Below, in pieces: positions 17,192-26,725 of a DNA stretch of 64,000 nt; the first letter of the stretch is position 1, and each line of letters opens with the position of its first letter. Below the pieces are notes generated by a model. It ran no database searches and was not told the origin of the DNA. It saw nothing but the letters and a program-made list of their open reading frames with translations. The stretch lies in NCBI GenBank assembly GCA_001603005.1, contig LVAJ01000001.1:1-64000 (forward strand), given 5' to 3'. The stretch is from Clostridiales bacterium Firm_04. GTDB lineage: Bacteria; Bacillota; Clostridia; Oscillospirales; Ruminococcaceae. The position numbers were made by a program, and so were the translations under genes.

Positions 17192-17991
17192 TCAGGCGCG
17201 GTATCCGAGGACAACGCGTTCGATGCCGCTGAGATCGCGGACGGTTTCGATGCCGGTCAGACCGTTTTCCGCGAGGATCTCCGAGATGGGATCCGCCTGT
17301 CCGATGCCCGCTTCAAAGGCGAGCAGTCCGCCGGTTTTCAGCGTATTCTTCCAGATACGCGTGATATTGCGGTAAAAATGCAGACCGTCCGCGCCGCCGT
17401 CCAGTGCAAGTGCCGGCTCAAAGGTCACTTCGGTCTGTAAATGCTGCATGTCATCCGCGTTGAGATAGGGCGGGTTGCTGACGATGCAGTCAAGCGCCTG
17501 CATAGATGCTGCAAGCTGTTCGTCGAGCACATCGCCCGCAAGGATCTGCACGTCAAGCCGGAGCGCCTGCATATTGCGCACGGCGTATGTCCGCGCCTGT
17601 TCGCTGATCTCCACGCCGCAAACCTGCGCATCCTGCCGCTGCGATTTCAGTGCGGCGGCAATGCATCCGGTTCCGGTGCAGAGGTCTGCAATGCGCGGTG
17701 CAGAGATCTTCCGCAGCCGTTCCAGTGCGGCGTCCACGAGTGTTTCCGTATCGGCGCGCGGAATGAGCACGCCCGCTCCGACTGCAAACCGCAGCCCGTA
17801 AAATTCCCACTGTCCGAGCAGATATTGCAGCGGTTCATGTTTTGCGCGCCGCATTGCGATCTGACGGGCGGCATCTGCGGACGGTGCGTCTTCGAGGATC
17901 CACTTTGCTTCGAGCGCTGCATCCTCGACCGCGCCGGCTTGCAGAATACCGGTCAGCTCCCGCAGCAGCGCCGGTTCGATCCGGTTCATCA

Positions 17992-17992
<1 letters not shown>
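17192..17992 (-). CDS. prmC: Peptide chain release factor glutamine methyltransferase PrmC
   Basis: The product is 266 residues. The SAM-binding motif IADLCTGTGCIAAAL and the catalytic NPPY (VSNPPYLN) are present, and the N-terminal helical domain shows the EPLQYLLGQWEFYGL motif and LIPRADTETLV. PrmC methylates the GGQ glutamine of RF1 and RF2. The start overlaps the stop of cbrC by one base (TGATG) and lacks its own strong ribosome site, so it is translated by coupling. Two consecutive ATGs (17992, 17989) are possible starts. Confidence 0.93.
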
Positions 17993-18582
<590 letters not shown>

Positions 18583-18665
18583 TCAATTGAATCGTCTGAT
18601 TCAAACGCCAGTGTTCGGGAAGCAGCATATAAAGATTTGTGTCAACTGTCATTCCCGTAACGGCA

Positions 18666-18680
18666 GCGGGCACTGCCCGC
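18666..18680. repeat. 15-bp palindrome GCGGGCACTGCCCGC, copy next to DUF1385
   Basis: A perfect copy of the palindrome seen at 12064, 54616, 56148 and 61617 ends exactly before the DUF1385 stop codon at 18681-18683. The rest of 18517-18665 contains no recognisable gene. Confidence 0.7.
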
Positions 18681-19928
18681 TTACCAGATGTCGTCTTCGA
18701 GGTTTTCGGGGATGCAGGGCGTCATTGCTGCGATCGCGCATTCGATCTGCGATGCATCCGGCTCCTTTGTCGTGATGCGCTGGATCCAGAGTCCCGGCGC
18801 AGAGAGGATCTTTGTGAAGATATTGTCATAGCGCCCCGCAATGCGGATCAGCTCATAGCTGACACCCATGATCAGCGGGAGCAGCACCAGTCCGAACAGC
18901 ACGCGCTGCCAGACGACCGTGTACGGATTGAAGCAGCCGAAGAAAATGCTGATGAGCAGCACAAGGAAAATGAAGCTTGTGCCGCAGCGCGGATGAAACC
19001 GCACCTGCTTTTTGACGTTCTCGACCGTCAGCGGCAGGGCTGCCTCAAAGCAGGCGATCGTTTTGTGCTCCGCACCGTGATATTCGTAGGTGCGGCGGAT
19101 GCTTTTCATCTGTCCGGTCAGCCACATGTAGCCGACAAAGAGCAGCATCTTGACCAGACCTTCCGCGCAGGATTTGACGACGCGGCTGTCGGTCAGCGGC
19201 TTGATGAACGACACGATCAGACGCGGCAGATAGAGGAACAGTCCGAAAGCGACCACAACACCGATGACCATGCCGATCACCATAATGATGTTGAAGATCT
19301 TGTCGCCGAGCTTGTCGTCAAGCCACTGTTCCAGCTTGGACGGCTCCTCGTAATCGTAGTTTTCGGACGCTTTTTTCAGATATTCCCAGCGCTTTTTTAC
19401 CGTTTCGGCATCGGGTGCGCCGAGCGGCTGATAGTTCTTGTCCTCTTTTGCCTTCTCCGCGTCGATCTTCTCGCGCTCCGCCTTCAGCCACTCTGCGAAT
19501 TTTTCATAGGCTTCCGATTCGGGCAGCTTGTCGATCTTCTCGTGCTTTTTCCATGCGCAGTAGTCGTCCACTTCCTCGTCGTACTGCTTCTCGGCTGCCT
19601 TCATCATGCAGCGGTAGCCGTCGATCATGGACATGACAAAATTGACGCAGCCGCGCACAAGCGGGATGCGGTTATACCACTTGCGCACGATGCGCTGTTT
19701 GCCGGTTTTCGGATCGGTTTCAAAGGATGCGGGGAGATCCCATGTTTCGATGTCGATCTCGCCGTTCGGGAGCCGGCATGCCATTGCGCCGCGGAACGCG
19801 CCCTTCATCATGACGCCTTCGATCAGTGCCTGACCGCCGATTTTCGATTTATGTGCATATTCCGCTTTGGCGGCTGCCTGCTGGGCTTCCGCGGAAAGCG
19901 GCTTATTGGTTTCCTGCAAAGAGATCAT
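18681..19928 (-). CDS. DUF1385 domain-containing membrane protein
   Basis: The product is 415 residues. The N-terminal half shows the DUF1385 opening IGGQALIEGVMMKG and MACRLPNGEI. The C-terminal part has the conserved RRTYEYHGAEHKTIACFE and RFHPRCGTSFIF segments. About four membrane helices are visible, and a charged insertion (residues 120-185, WKKHEKIDKLPESEAYEKF) breaks the N-terminal region. The homolog in Bacillus is YqhQ, of unknown function. The ATG at 19928 sits directly after AAAGG, too close for a good site. The in-frame TTG three codons on (19919) is better spaced and may be the true start. Confidence 0.88.
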   Translation of the reverse strand: MISLQETNKPLSAEAQQAAAKAEYAHKSKIGGQALIEGVMMKGAFRGAMACRLPNGEIDIETWDLPASFETDPKTGKQRIVRKWYNRIPLVRGCVNFVMSMIDGYRCMMKAAEKQYDEEVDDYCAWKKHEKIDKLPESEAYEKFAEWLKAEREKIDAEKAKEDKNYQPLGAPDAETVKKRWEYLKKASENYDYEEPSKLEQWLDDKLGDKIFNIIMVIGMVIGVVVAFGLFLYLPRLIVSFIKPLTDSRVVKSCAEGLVKMLLFVGYMWLTGQMKSIRRTYEYHGAEHKTIACFEAALPLTVENVKKQVRFHPRCGTSFIFLVLLISIFFGCFNPYTVVWQRVLFGLVLLPLIMGVSYELIRIAGRYDNIFTKILSAPGLWIQRITTKEPDASQIECAIAAMTPCIPENLEDDIW

Positions 19929-19942
19929 CCTTTCAACGATAT

Positions 19943-20378
19943 TTAACGATATTTGAGATAGCGTCTGATGCCGAGGATTCCGATGAGCAGTCCGACCACC
20001 GGAAAGATCAGAATGACTGCGACGATTTTACGATCGCGCCGCGGATCAAAAAACTTCTCCGGCTGATCCGGATTGATGCGCAGCGTCACAGTGTCTCCGG
20101 GCACATAGGTGTCAATACCGGAATAGCCATGTCCGTAGACAACGTACTCCTGTCCGTTGTATGTGAACTGATAGACCGGACGGTATGTCGTGGTCGTTTT
20201 GCCGTTTTCGTCGCGGCTGACACTGGGTTCCATCTCCGTAATAAGGGTTTCGACTTCCACGCAGCAGCGTCTGGAAAGGACGATGTTGTAGAACACCTGT
20301 CGCGCCCAGAATCAGGGAACAGAGAACTGTCAGGAAGATATTGCCGATGAATTGTTTGACGGATCCCTGCATGCGCAT
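19943..20378 (-). pseudogene. DUF3592 membrane protein gene with a frameshift
   Basis: The reading begins at ATG 20378 as MRMQGSVKQFIGN plus a hydrophobic segment ending ILGATG near 20298. It then continues in another frame as VFYNIVLSRRCCVEVETL, an extracytoplasmic beta-rich domain (DENGKTTTTYRPVYQFTYNGQ), a YVPGDTVTLRINPDQP motif and a C-terminal membrane helix ending at 19943. The two frames together give the usual DUF3592 topology, TM-domain-TM. A single-base change near 20297 would restore one frame of about 145 residues. It may be a true mutation, a sequencing error or, less likely, programmed frameshifting. The downstream part could also start alone at a GTG (20296). Confidence 0.6.
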
Positions 20379-20425
20379 TGTCCCTTTCCTGCATGATTGT
20401 ACTGCATTATTATTGTATTGCTGTA

Positions 20426-21871
20426 TTATTGTACCGCGTCCTTAGCCGGCAGCGTAATGGTGACGGTTGTGCCGACATTTTCCTCGCTGTCGATCTCCAG
20501 CGTGCCGTTGTGCATGCCGACGATCTCATCCGCGACGGCAAGTCCGATGCCGGAGCCGCGGCGGGTGTGATTGGGCTTATAGAACTTGATCTTGACCTTG
20601 TCGAGGTCGGATTTTTTGATGCCGCAGCCGTGGTCGCGGACCGTGATGCGTACGGCGCTGTCATTGTCTGCGGATTCCGCGGTGATCTCCACCAGTCCGC
20701 CCTCATCGGAATATTTGATCGCATTGTCGATGATATTGATAAAGACCTGCCGGATGCGGTTCTTGTCGCCGTAGACGAACGGCAGCATTTCCGGTTCATC
20801 GTAGGTCACGCGGATATTGTCCTTTTTGGCGCGCTCCATGTAAATGAGCACCGCGTCGCCGAGCTCGGCAAGGATATCCATTGTTGCCATCTGCAAGGAG
20901 AAGTGACCGCTCTGCATTCTCGAAAAATCGAGCAGCTCCTCGACCATTTCGGAAAGACGCTCTGTCTCGCCGACGATGATATGCAGTCCCTTCTGCATCA
21001 TGACCGGATCGGGCGGGGTGCGCTCCGCAACGACGTCCGCGCTCATATCGCTCAGCGTTTCCGCCCAGCCCTTGATCGCGGTCAGCGGGGTGCGCAGCTC
21101 ATGCGAGACCGAGCTGATGAACTCGTTTTTCATTGCTTCTGCGGCGGAAAGCTCGTCCGCCATATGGTTGATGCCGGCGCAGAGCTCGCCGATCTCGTCC
21201 TCGCTCTCCTGATTGATGCGCGCAGAGAAATCGCCCTGCGCGAATTTTTCCGTATTGGCATTGATCTCACGGATCGGGCGCAGGATCGAGCCGACGAAAT
21301 ACAGGTCGGAAAGTCCCAGCAGCAGCAGCACAGCAATTGCTGCCAGCGTGACGGCAAGCACAAAGCCGGAAACGGTGTTGTCGATGGTTTCCAGCGAGGC
21401 GACCATGCGGATCGCGCTGTATTCCTCGCTGATCTCGGTGATCGGGATGCTGACCGCCATGATGCGCTCGCCGTTTTCGGTGCGCATCGTTTTGGCGCCG
21501 TAGGACTGTGTGGGATTCCGCATCGCCTCATCGTAATCCGGCATGCTGATCGCATAATCCGGCGAGAATCCGGACGATGTCAGCACGATCATGCCGTCAT
21601 AGTCGATCGCCATGAGCTCCATTTTGTCCTTGTCGGAGAAGCTTTCGAGCGTGCTGCGGATCTCCGCATTCAGGTTCGTGCCGGCGTCCGAGGCATAGCG
21701 CGTCAGCACGCCGTTGACAGCATTGATCTTGGACACCAGATATTGCCGCGCAGAGTTATAGAAATAGCTCTGCACCGCATAGATGACTGCCAGCTCAATG
21801 ACCAGCAGAATCAGAACGATCACGCCGAGGTTGTTGGTGATCCAGCGGCGCGTAATGCTTTTTTTCGCCAT
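20426..21871 (-). CDS. Sensor histidine kinase
   Basis: The product is 481 residues. TM1 spans about 14-36, an extracytoplasmic sensor domain about 37-165, TM2 about 168-192 and a HAMP domain to about 245. The HisKA box SSVSHELRTPLTAIKGW carries the phospho-acceptor His257. The ATPase domain has its N box (NIIDNAIKYSDEGG), G1 (DHGCGI) and G2 (GSGIGLAVADEI). It starts 32 nt after the response regulator, so the two form a pair. The sensor domain has no recognisable ligand-binding motif. A lipoprotein gene lies upstream in the same transcript and may influence signalling; that is inference. Confidence 0.93.
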   Translation of the reverse strand: MAKKSITRRWITNNLGVIVLILLVIELAVIYAVQSYFYNSARQYLVSKINAVNGVLTRYASDAGTNLNAEIRSTLESFSDKDKMELMAIDYDGMIVLTSSGFSPDYAISMPDYDEAMRNPTQSYGAKTMRTENGERIMAVSIPITEISEEYSAIRMVASLETIDNTVSGFVLAVTLAAIAVLLLLGLSDLYFVGSILRPIREINANTEKFAQGDFSARINQESEDEIGELCAGINHMADELSAAEAMKNEFISSVSHELRTPLTAIKGWAETLSDMSADVVAERTPPDPVMMQKGLHIIVGETERLSEMVEELLDFSRMQSGHFSLQMATMDILAELGDAVLIYMERAKKDNIRVTYDEPEMLPFVYGDKNRIRQVFINIIDNAIKYSDEGGLVEITAESADNDSAVRITVRDHGCGIKKSDLDKVKIKFYKPNHTRRGSGIGLAVADEIVGMHNGTLEIDSEENVGTTVTITLPAKDAVQ

Positions 21872-21903
21872 TCGCAGTGCTTCCTTCTATCGGGATGCGG
21901 GTA

Positions 21904-22617
21904 TCAGCGGTGTCCCTCTGCCTTTTCTTCCCATTTGTAGCCGTAGCCCCAGATGGTGATGATATAGCGCGGATCGGAAGGATCGTCCTCGATCTTCATG
22001 CGCAGGCGGCGGATATTGACATCCACGATCTTGTTGTCGCCGTAATAGCTGTCGCTCCAGACATTCGAGAGGATGCTGGCGCGGTCGAGCGCGGTGTTCT
22101 TGTTTTTGAGGAAATAGGTGAGGATCTTGTACTCCACATCGGTCAGCTCGATCGGCACGCCGTTCTTGGTGACGGTTCTGCCGTCGAGATTGATGACGAA
22201 CGGACCGGATTCGAGCATCTTGATGCCTTCGGCATTCATCGAGTTCATCATGACGCGGCGGTAGAGCGCGTCCACGCGCACGGTCAGCTCAGAGGGTGCG
22301 AAAGGCTTTGTGATATAGTCGTCCGCTTCATTCATGAGCGCATTGACCTTGTCCATTTCCTGCGCCTTTGCAGAGAGCATGATGATGCCGAGCGTCTTGG
22401 ATTTTTCGCGCAGACGCTTCAGCACGGTGATGCCGTCGATGCCGGGCATCATAATATCCAGCAGCGCGATATCAAAATTGCCGTTTTCCTGATCGAAAAC
22501 ACGCAGCGCGGCTTCTCCGCAGTCCACGTCCACAACCTCATATCCCGCGCGCTTCAGATTGATCACGACAAATTCGCGGATCGTATCTTCATCTTCACAA
22601 ACGAGCACTCGCTTCAT
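21904..22617 (-). CDS. OmpR/PhoB-type response regulator
   Basis: The product is 237 residues. The receiver domain (1-118) has acidic pocket residues in VCEDED, phospho-acceptor Asp54 in ALLDIMMPG, and Lys in ITKPFAPSEL. The C-terminal winged helix shows ELTDVEYKILTYFLKNKN and DVNIRRLRMKIEDDP, ending with the wing IWGYGYKWEE. It acts as a DNA-binding regulator controlled by the adjacent kinase. Its ribosome site is GGGAG. The 54-bp gap to the lipoprotein gene contains no clear promoter, so it is likely read from the citrate synthase promoter. Confidence 0.94.
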   Translation of the reverse strand: MKRVLVCEDEDTIREFVVINLKRAGYEVVDVDCGEAALRVFDQENGNFDIALLDIMMPGIDGITVLKRLREKSKTLGIIMLSAKAQEMDKVNALMNEADDYITKPFAPSELTVRVDALYRRVMMNSMNAEGIKMLESGPFVINLDGRTVTKNGVPIELTDVEYKILTYFLKNKNTALDRASILSNVWSDSYYGDNKIVDVNIRRLRMKIEDDPSDPRYIITIWGYGYKWEEKAEGHR

Positions 22618-22671
22618 GGTTCAGTCTCCCTTCATGCTATGATTCTGATTTCAGTTGTATTCTGACCGGCT

Positions 22672-24021
22672 TCACAGGAAGCGCATTGCAAAGAGCAGTT
22701 CGCTGTCCGAAATGGAGAGCAGCCGGTTGCCGGATTCTGTTTTGCCGAGATAATATCTGCCGTTTTGCTGCCGCAGCAGCAGATAGCCGTTTGCCTGCAT
22801 GCCGTCCGCCATGATCGGATCGGTCACAACGGAGAGCCGCAGCAGCGGTTCCAGCAGATTCGGGGTGCCGTCCGGATTGGGACGGTCAGCGTCGAATGTA
22901 TAAAAGACAGTCTCGCCGTCCTCCTGCACCGCGGTGACGCGTTCCTCCCAGCGCTGCGGGAGCAGGAACACAAATCCGTCCTGCGCCGCATAATAGGAAG
23001 CGCGCTCGCGCATCAGGAGCCCGCCGCGGCAGACATACCAGTTTGTCAGCGGAATGGGCGGATTCTCCTCTGTCTTGTCCTTGTCGTAGCCGTAAAAGAT
23101 CTTGTCAACAGGGATCTCAACTTCGCCGTCCCCGTCGATATCCATGGTCTGATAGACGCTGGAGCGTTCGGATTTCTGCCGGTCGGTGCTGTCGGTATAG
23201 ACCTGACGCAGCCGGTTGTCCTTATAGGAAAGCACAATGGTCTGCACAGTCGTTGCACCGCTGAGGCAGTCCATATAGATCGCAGGCACGGTGCCGGGTG
23301 CGTGATCGGCAGGCAGTGTGCCGTAGATCAGGCGCGAGATCTCCGTGAAGGATTCCGGCAGATCGACCTGCGAGGGCGTATAATTGCCGTCCTTGTCGAG
23401 CGAATAGGTCAGCGCGGCAGCCGAAACGGTCGCCTTTGCCGCATTCGCGACGAACAGCTCATTGGTGCCGTCCTGATCGAGATCGCGCAGCGTCATGACC
23501 GAATACGGCACAGGCAGCGTGGAGATCAGCTCGCCGCTGTCATAATAGAGCACCTCGGCTTTGTGATCGGCGCCGTCCACTTTGCTGTAACTGATGACGA
23601 GATTTGTGCGCGGATTGGTGCCGAGCTTTGTGATGTCGATGCGCTCGACCTCGGCGCCCAGCGTGGAATACTCTTTCAGTGCCGTCCATTTGCCGTTCTG
23701 CTGACCGAGCAGGCAGTAGCGCAGGGGATTTTCCTCTGCAACGGTTCTGCCGCTCTCAAAAAAGACGATCGCCTCATCCGAGCCGTCGCCGTCGAGATCG
23801 GCAACGGTAAATGCAGAAAGATGCTCACCGGATTTCGGGTATTTCAGGCTGATCTGTGCGCCGCCGACATCGCTGAGCAGCGCCTGATAGATCTGCTCCT
23901 GCTCCGCGGTCAGGCGGGGCGGGCTGAGCATGGATTCCACATTCATATTGAAGCTGCATGCGGGCAGCTGCAAGGTCAGCAGAGAGAGCAGCATGCCGCA
24001 CACAATGCGTCCGGTATTCAT
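22672..24021 (-). CDS. Lipoprotein with FG-GAP/VCBS-like repeats
   Basis: The product is 449 residues with an N-terminal signal peptide and lipobox LPAC (Cys22). Repeated blade-like motifs follow the pattern xVxDLDGDGxxE (VADLDGDGSDEAIVFF; LRDLDQDGTNELFVAN; TMDIDGDGEVEIPVDK), which suggests a beta-propeller of FG-GAP/VCBS type with calcium sites. It is probably anchored on the outer face of the membrane. The start overlaps the citrate synthase stop by 4 nt, and a two-component system follows 54 bp downstream. A sensory accessory role is possible, but I only infer this from position. Confidence 0.8.
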   Translation of the reverse strand: MNTGRIVCGMLLSLLTLQLPACSFNMNVESMLSPPRLTAEQEQIYQALLSDVGGAQISLKYPKSGEHLSAFTVADLDGDGSDEAIVFFESGRTVAEENPLRYCLLGQQNGKWTALKEYSTLGAEVERIDITKLGTNPRTNLVISYSKVDGADHKAEVLYYDSGELISTLPVPYSVMTLRDLDQDGTNELFVANAAKATVSAAALTYSLDKDGNYTPSQVDLPESFTEISRLIYGTLPADHAPGTVPAIYMDCLSGATTVQTIVLSYKDNRLRQVYTDSTDRQKSERSSVYQTMDIDGDGEVEIPVDKIFYGYDKDKTEENPPIPLTNWYVCRGGLLMRERASYYAAQDGFVFLLPQRWEERVTAVQEDGETVFYTFDADRPNPDGTPNLLEPLLRLSVVTDPIMADGMQANGYLLLRQQNGRYYLGKTESGNRLLSISDSELLFAMRFL

Positions 24022-25373
24022 TTGCGGTCAGCCAGCGGGACGTAGGGCACAGCCTTTGTAATGGATTTGTATGCGGGGCGGATGATCCTGCCGCCGGTGA
24101 GCACTTCCTCGATGCGGTGTGCAGACCAGCCCGCGATCCGCGAGACTGCAAACATCGGTGTCAGCAGCTCCGGCGGAATGTGCAGCATCCGGTAGACGAG
24201 TCCGGAATAGAGATCGACATTCGCGCAGACGTTCTTTGCGGCAGCGCGCGGGGATTTTTCCGCAACGAGTGCCGGCGTCAGGCGCTCAATGGTTTCCAGC
24301 AGGCGGAAATCTTCCTCGATATCCTTGCCCTTTGCGAGTGCAAAGCCCTTTTCCTTGAGCAGCACCGCGCGCGGATCGGAGAGCGTATAGACCGCATGTC
24401 CCATACCGTAGATGAGCCCTGCGCCGTCGCCTTCCTCTCTGCGGAGCACCTTGCGGATGAAATCGGCGACCTCGCCGTCATTCTCCGGATTCTTGATCTT
24501 GCGCTTGAAATTGTCGAGCTGTTCCATGACCTTGATGTTCGCGCCGCCGTGACGGAAGCCCTTGAGCGCGCCGATCGCAGCGGAATAGGCTGCATAGGGA
24601 TCGGTGCCGCTGGATGTCAGCACACGGCAGGCAAATGCAGAATTGTTTCCGCCGCCGTGCTCTGCGTGGAGCATCATGCAGATATCCAGCAGGAGCGCTT
24701 CGTCCTCGGTATACTTCCGGTCGAGCCGGAGCAGCGAGAGAATGGTCTGCGCATTGGTCTCCTCGGGGCGCAGCGGGTGCATGACAAGGCTTTCGCCGTC
24801 AAAATGCTGCCGCTTGACCTGATAGGCAGCCGACATGATGACCGGCAGGCGCGCGATCATGGAAATGGCGATGCGCACCTCGTTTTCGACGGATTTGTTT
24901 TCGCATTCGTCGTCATAGGAATACAGCGCGAGCACAGAGCGCGCCATTTTGTTCATGATGTTGTTGGACGGCGCCTTTGCGATCATGTCGATGATGAAGC
25001 CGTCCGGCAGCTCGCGAAATTCGGAGATCATCTGCTGGAACTGCACGAGCTCCTCGGCATTCGGCAGCTTGCCGAACAGCAGCAGATAGGCGGTCTCCTC
25101 GTAGCCGAACCGCCGCTCGTGCTCGACGGCGCGCACCAGATCGGTGATCTCGTAGCCGCGGTAGATCAGCTCGCCGGGGATCGCCTCGACCTCGCCCTCA
25201 TTGATCATATAGCCGTGGACATTGCAGATCTTAGTGATGCCGGCGACGACACCTGTGCCGTCCGCTTTGCGCAGTCCGCGGTTGACCTGAAATTTCTGAT
25301 ACAGCGTCGGATCCAGCGCGGAATATTCCCGCAGTCCGATGCATAATTTGTTGATGTAATCCATACTGCTCAT
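24018..25373 (-). CDS. gltA: Citrate synthase
   Basis: The product is 451 residues, starting at the ATG at 25373 behind AAAGGA; an in-frame extension upstream has no ribosome site and covers the promoter. Citrate synthase motifs are GELIYRGYEITDLV, MLHAEHGGGNNSAFACRV (catalytic His), YGMGHAVYTLSDPRA (second catalytic His) and the C-terminal YSGLVYRMLHIPPEL. It condenses oxaloacetate and acetyl-CoA, here probably for glutamate synthesis. It is longer than the Bacillus enzyme. It leads a transcript with the lipoprotein and two-component genes. Confidence 0.93.
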   Translation of the reverse strand: MSSMDYINKLCIGLREYSALDPTLYQKFQVNRGLRKADGTGVVAGITKICNVHGYMINEGEVEAIPGELIYRGYEITDLVRAVEHERRFGYEETAYLLLFGKLPNAEELVQFQQMISEFRELPDGFIIDMIAKAPSNNIMNKMARSVLALYSYDDECENKSVENEVRIAISMIARLPVIMSAAYQVKRQHFDGESLVMHPLRPEETNAQTILSLLRLDRKYTEDEALLLDICMMLHAEHGGGNNSAFACRVLTSSGTDPYAAYSAAIGALKGFRHGGANIKVMEQLDNFKRKIKNPENDGEVADFIRKVLRREEGDGAGLIYGMGHAVYTLSDPRAVLLKEKGFALAKGKDIEEDFRLLETIERLTPALVAEKSPRAAAKNVCANVDLYSGLVYRMLHIPPELLTPMFAVSRIAGWSAHRIEEVLTGGRIIRPAYKSITKAVPYVPLADRK

Positions 25374-25428
25374 AAGACAGTTCCTTTCCGGAATATAAAT
25401 ATCCATTCTAAAATCTGCATTCTCTATT

Positions 25429-25457
25429 ATTATACTGCTTTTTGCCCGTTCTGTCAA
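25429..25457 (-). promoter_or_regulatory. Consensus promoter for citrate synthase
   Basis: On the minus strand, TTGACA (25457-25452), a 17-bp spacer and TATAAT (25434-25429). Both boxes are perfect. The predicted leader is about 50 nt. Confidence 0.8.
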
Positions 25458-25520
25458 GCAGTTTGCAGACGTTCCGGAAACGTGCTGCGGCGGGCGGCTG
25501 ACCGTTCAGGGAGGGATGAT

Positions 25521-26516
25521 ATGCGCCGTCAGATCCGATTCTTCATTCTGCTTGTGGCGGGGATGCTGCTGCTGCCCGCGGGACTGCTCTGCCGGACGGG
25601 TTCCGGTGCGCCGGACAGCTCCGGCGGTGCGCTGCCCGCGGCACCGCCTGCCGATACCTGCTACCGCGTGCTGCGGACGGAGAGCGGCACGGTCGAGGAG
25701 ATCCCGCTGCGGGATTATCTGATCGGGGCGGTCGGCGCGGAGATGCCTGCGTCCTATGAACCGGAGGCGCTGAAGGCACAGGCGGTCGTTTCGCATACCT
25801 ATGCCGAGCGCATGCACAGGCTGCACAGCGTCCGTCCGGATCCGGCGCTTTCGGGCGCGGATTTTTCCGATGACAGCCGGCATTATCAGGCATTTGTCTC
25901 TGCGGAGCAGCTCCGTGCGCGGTACGGCGATGCATTCGATGCGCAGTATGCAAAGCTTGCGGAGGCGGTCGATGCGGTCGGCGGGCTGCTGCTCTGCGAA
26001 AACGGCGAACCGATCGTTGCGGCGTTCCACGCGGTCTCATCCGGCATGACGGAATCTGCGGAAAATGTCTGGGGGACGGCGCTGCCGTATCTGGTTGCGG
26101 TGCGCTCCGATGCTGACCGTTCGGCGCCGCAGTTTGCCGCAGAGACCGCGCTGCCTGCGGATCAGGTGCGGCATGCGCTGCTTGCGGCGGAGGGTACCTG
26201 CACGCTGCCGGAGGACGATCCGGCGGCATGGTTTTCCGATGCCGTCTGCTCGGAGAGCGGGACTGTGCTGCAGATCGGCTGCGGCGGAGCGGTGCTTTCC
26301 GGAGAGCGCCTGCGGGAGATACTCGGACTGCGCTCCGCCTGCTTTACAGTCAGCTTTGCGGACGGGATCTTCACGTTCCGGACAAAGGGCAGCGGGCACG
26401 GCGTCGGCATGAGCCAGTACGGCGCAAACGCAATGGCAGCGCAGGGGAGCAGCTTTGAAACAATTTTGCAGCATTATTATCCGGAAACTGTGCTCTCGGA
26501 TGCATCGGAGCCGTAA
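25521..26516 (+). CDS. SpoIID/LytB domain-containing protein
   Basis: The product is 331 residues, starting at the ATG at 25521 behind GGGAGGG. A signal peptide or TM (RRQIRFFILLVAGMLLLPAG) is followed by an Ala/Pro linker. The SpoIID domain has IPLRDYLIGAVGAEMPASYEPEALKAQAVVSHTYAE, the catalytic glutamate region, and the closing GSGHGVGMSQYGANAMA. Such proteins are lytic transglycosylase-like enzymes acting on peptidoglycan; SpoIID proper works in engulfment during sporulation. The gene stands alone, without spoIIM/P or spoIIIA neighbours, so a sporulation role is not assured and a general wall function is possible. Confidence 0.88.
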   Translation: MRRQIRFFILLVAGMLLLPAGLLCRTGSGAPDSSGGALPAAPPADTCYRVLRTESGTVEEIPLRDYLIGAVGAEMPASYEPEALKAQAVVSHTYAERMHRLHSVRPDPALSGADFSDDSRHYQAFVSAEQLRARYGDAFDAQYAKLAEAVDAVGGLLLCENGEPIVAAFHAVSSGMTESAENVWGTALPYLVAVRSDADRSAPQFAAETALPADQVRHALLAAEGTCTLPEDDPAAWFSDAVCSESGTVLQIGCGGAVLSGERLREILGLRSACFTVSFADGIFTFRTKGSGHGVGMSQYGANAMAAQGSSFETILQHYYPETVLSDASEP

Positions 26517-26629
26517 CAGCCGCGCTGCCGCCTGCCGTCTGTTCGGAGCCGCATGGTATTCTGCATTTGTTTTGTTTTCGGTGTTTCTTGCCCGCGAATT
26601 AAATCTTTCTTAATTTTGAGGGATTCAGA

Positions 26630-26658
26630 TTGACAGATACCGGAATGCGTATTATAAT
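26630..26658 (+). promoter_or_regulatory. Perfect consensus promoter for the ABC exporter operon
   Basis: TTGACA (26630-26635), a 17-bp spacer and TATAAT (26653-26658). The start of transcription is near 26665, leaving a leader of about 60 nt with an AGGGAAC-type ribosome site before ATG 26726. 26517-26629 holds no gene. Confidence 0.85.
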
Positions 26659-26725
26659 GGGTGTTGCATGAGGTGCGCAGAACCAGCACTAATTTTGTCC
26701 AATCAACAACAACGGAGGGAACACT

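Noticed and set aside
20378-21940. A 520-codon open frame opposite the histidine kinase
   Set aside because: The kinase frame has all expected motifs; the opposite frame is a codon-bias artefact.
25521-26516. SpoIID as proof of a sporulation locus
   Set aside because: No other sporulation gene is adjacent, and SpoIID-domain proteins also act in vegetative wall turnover.
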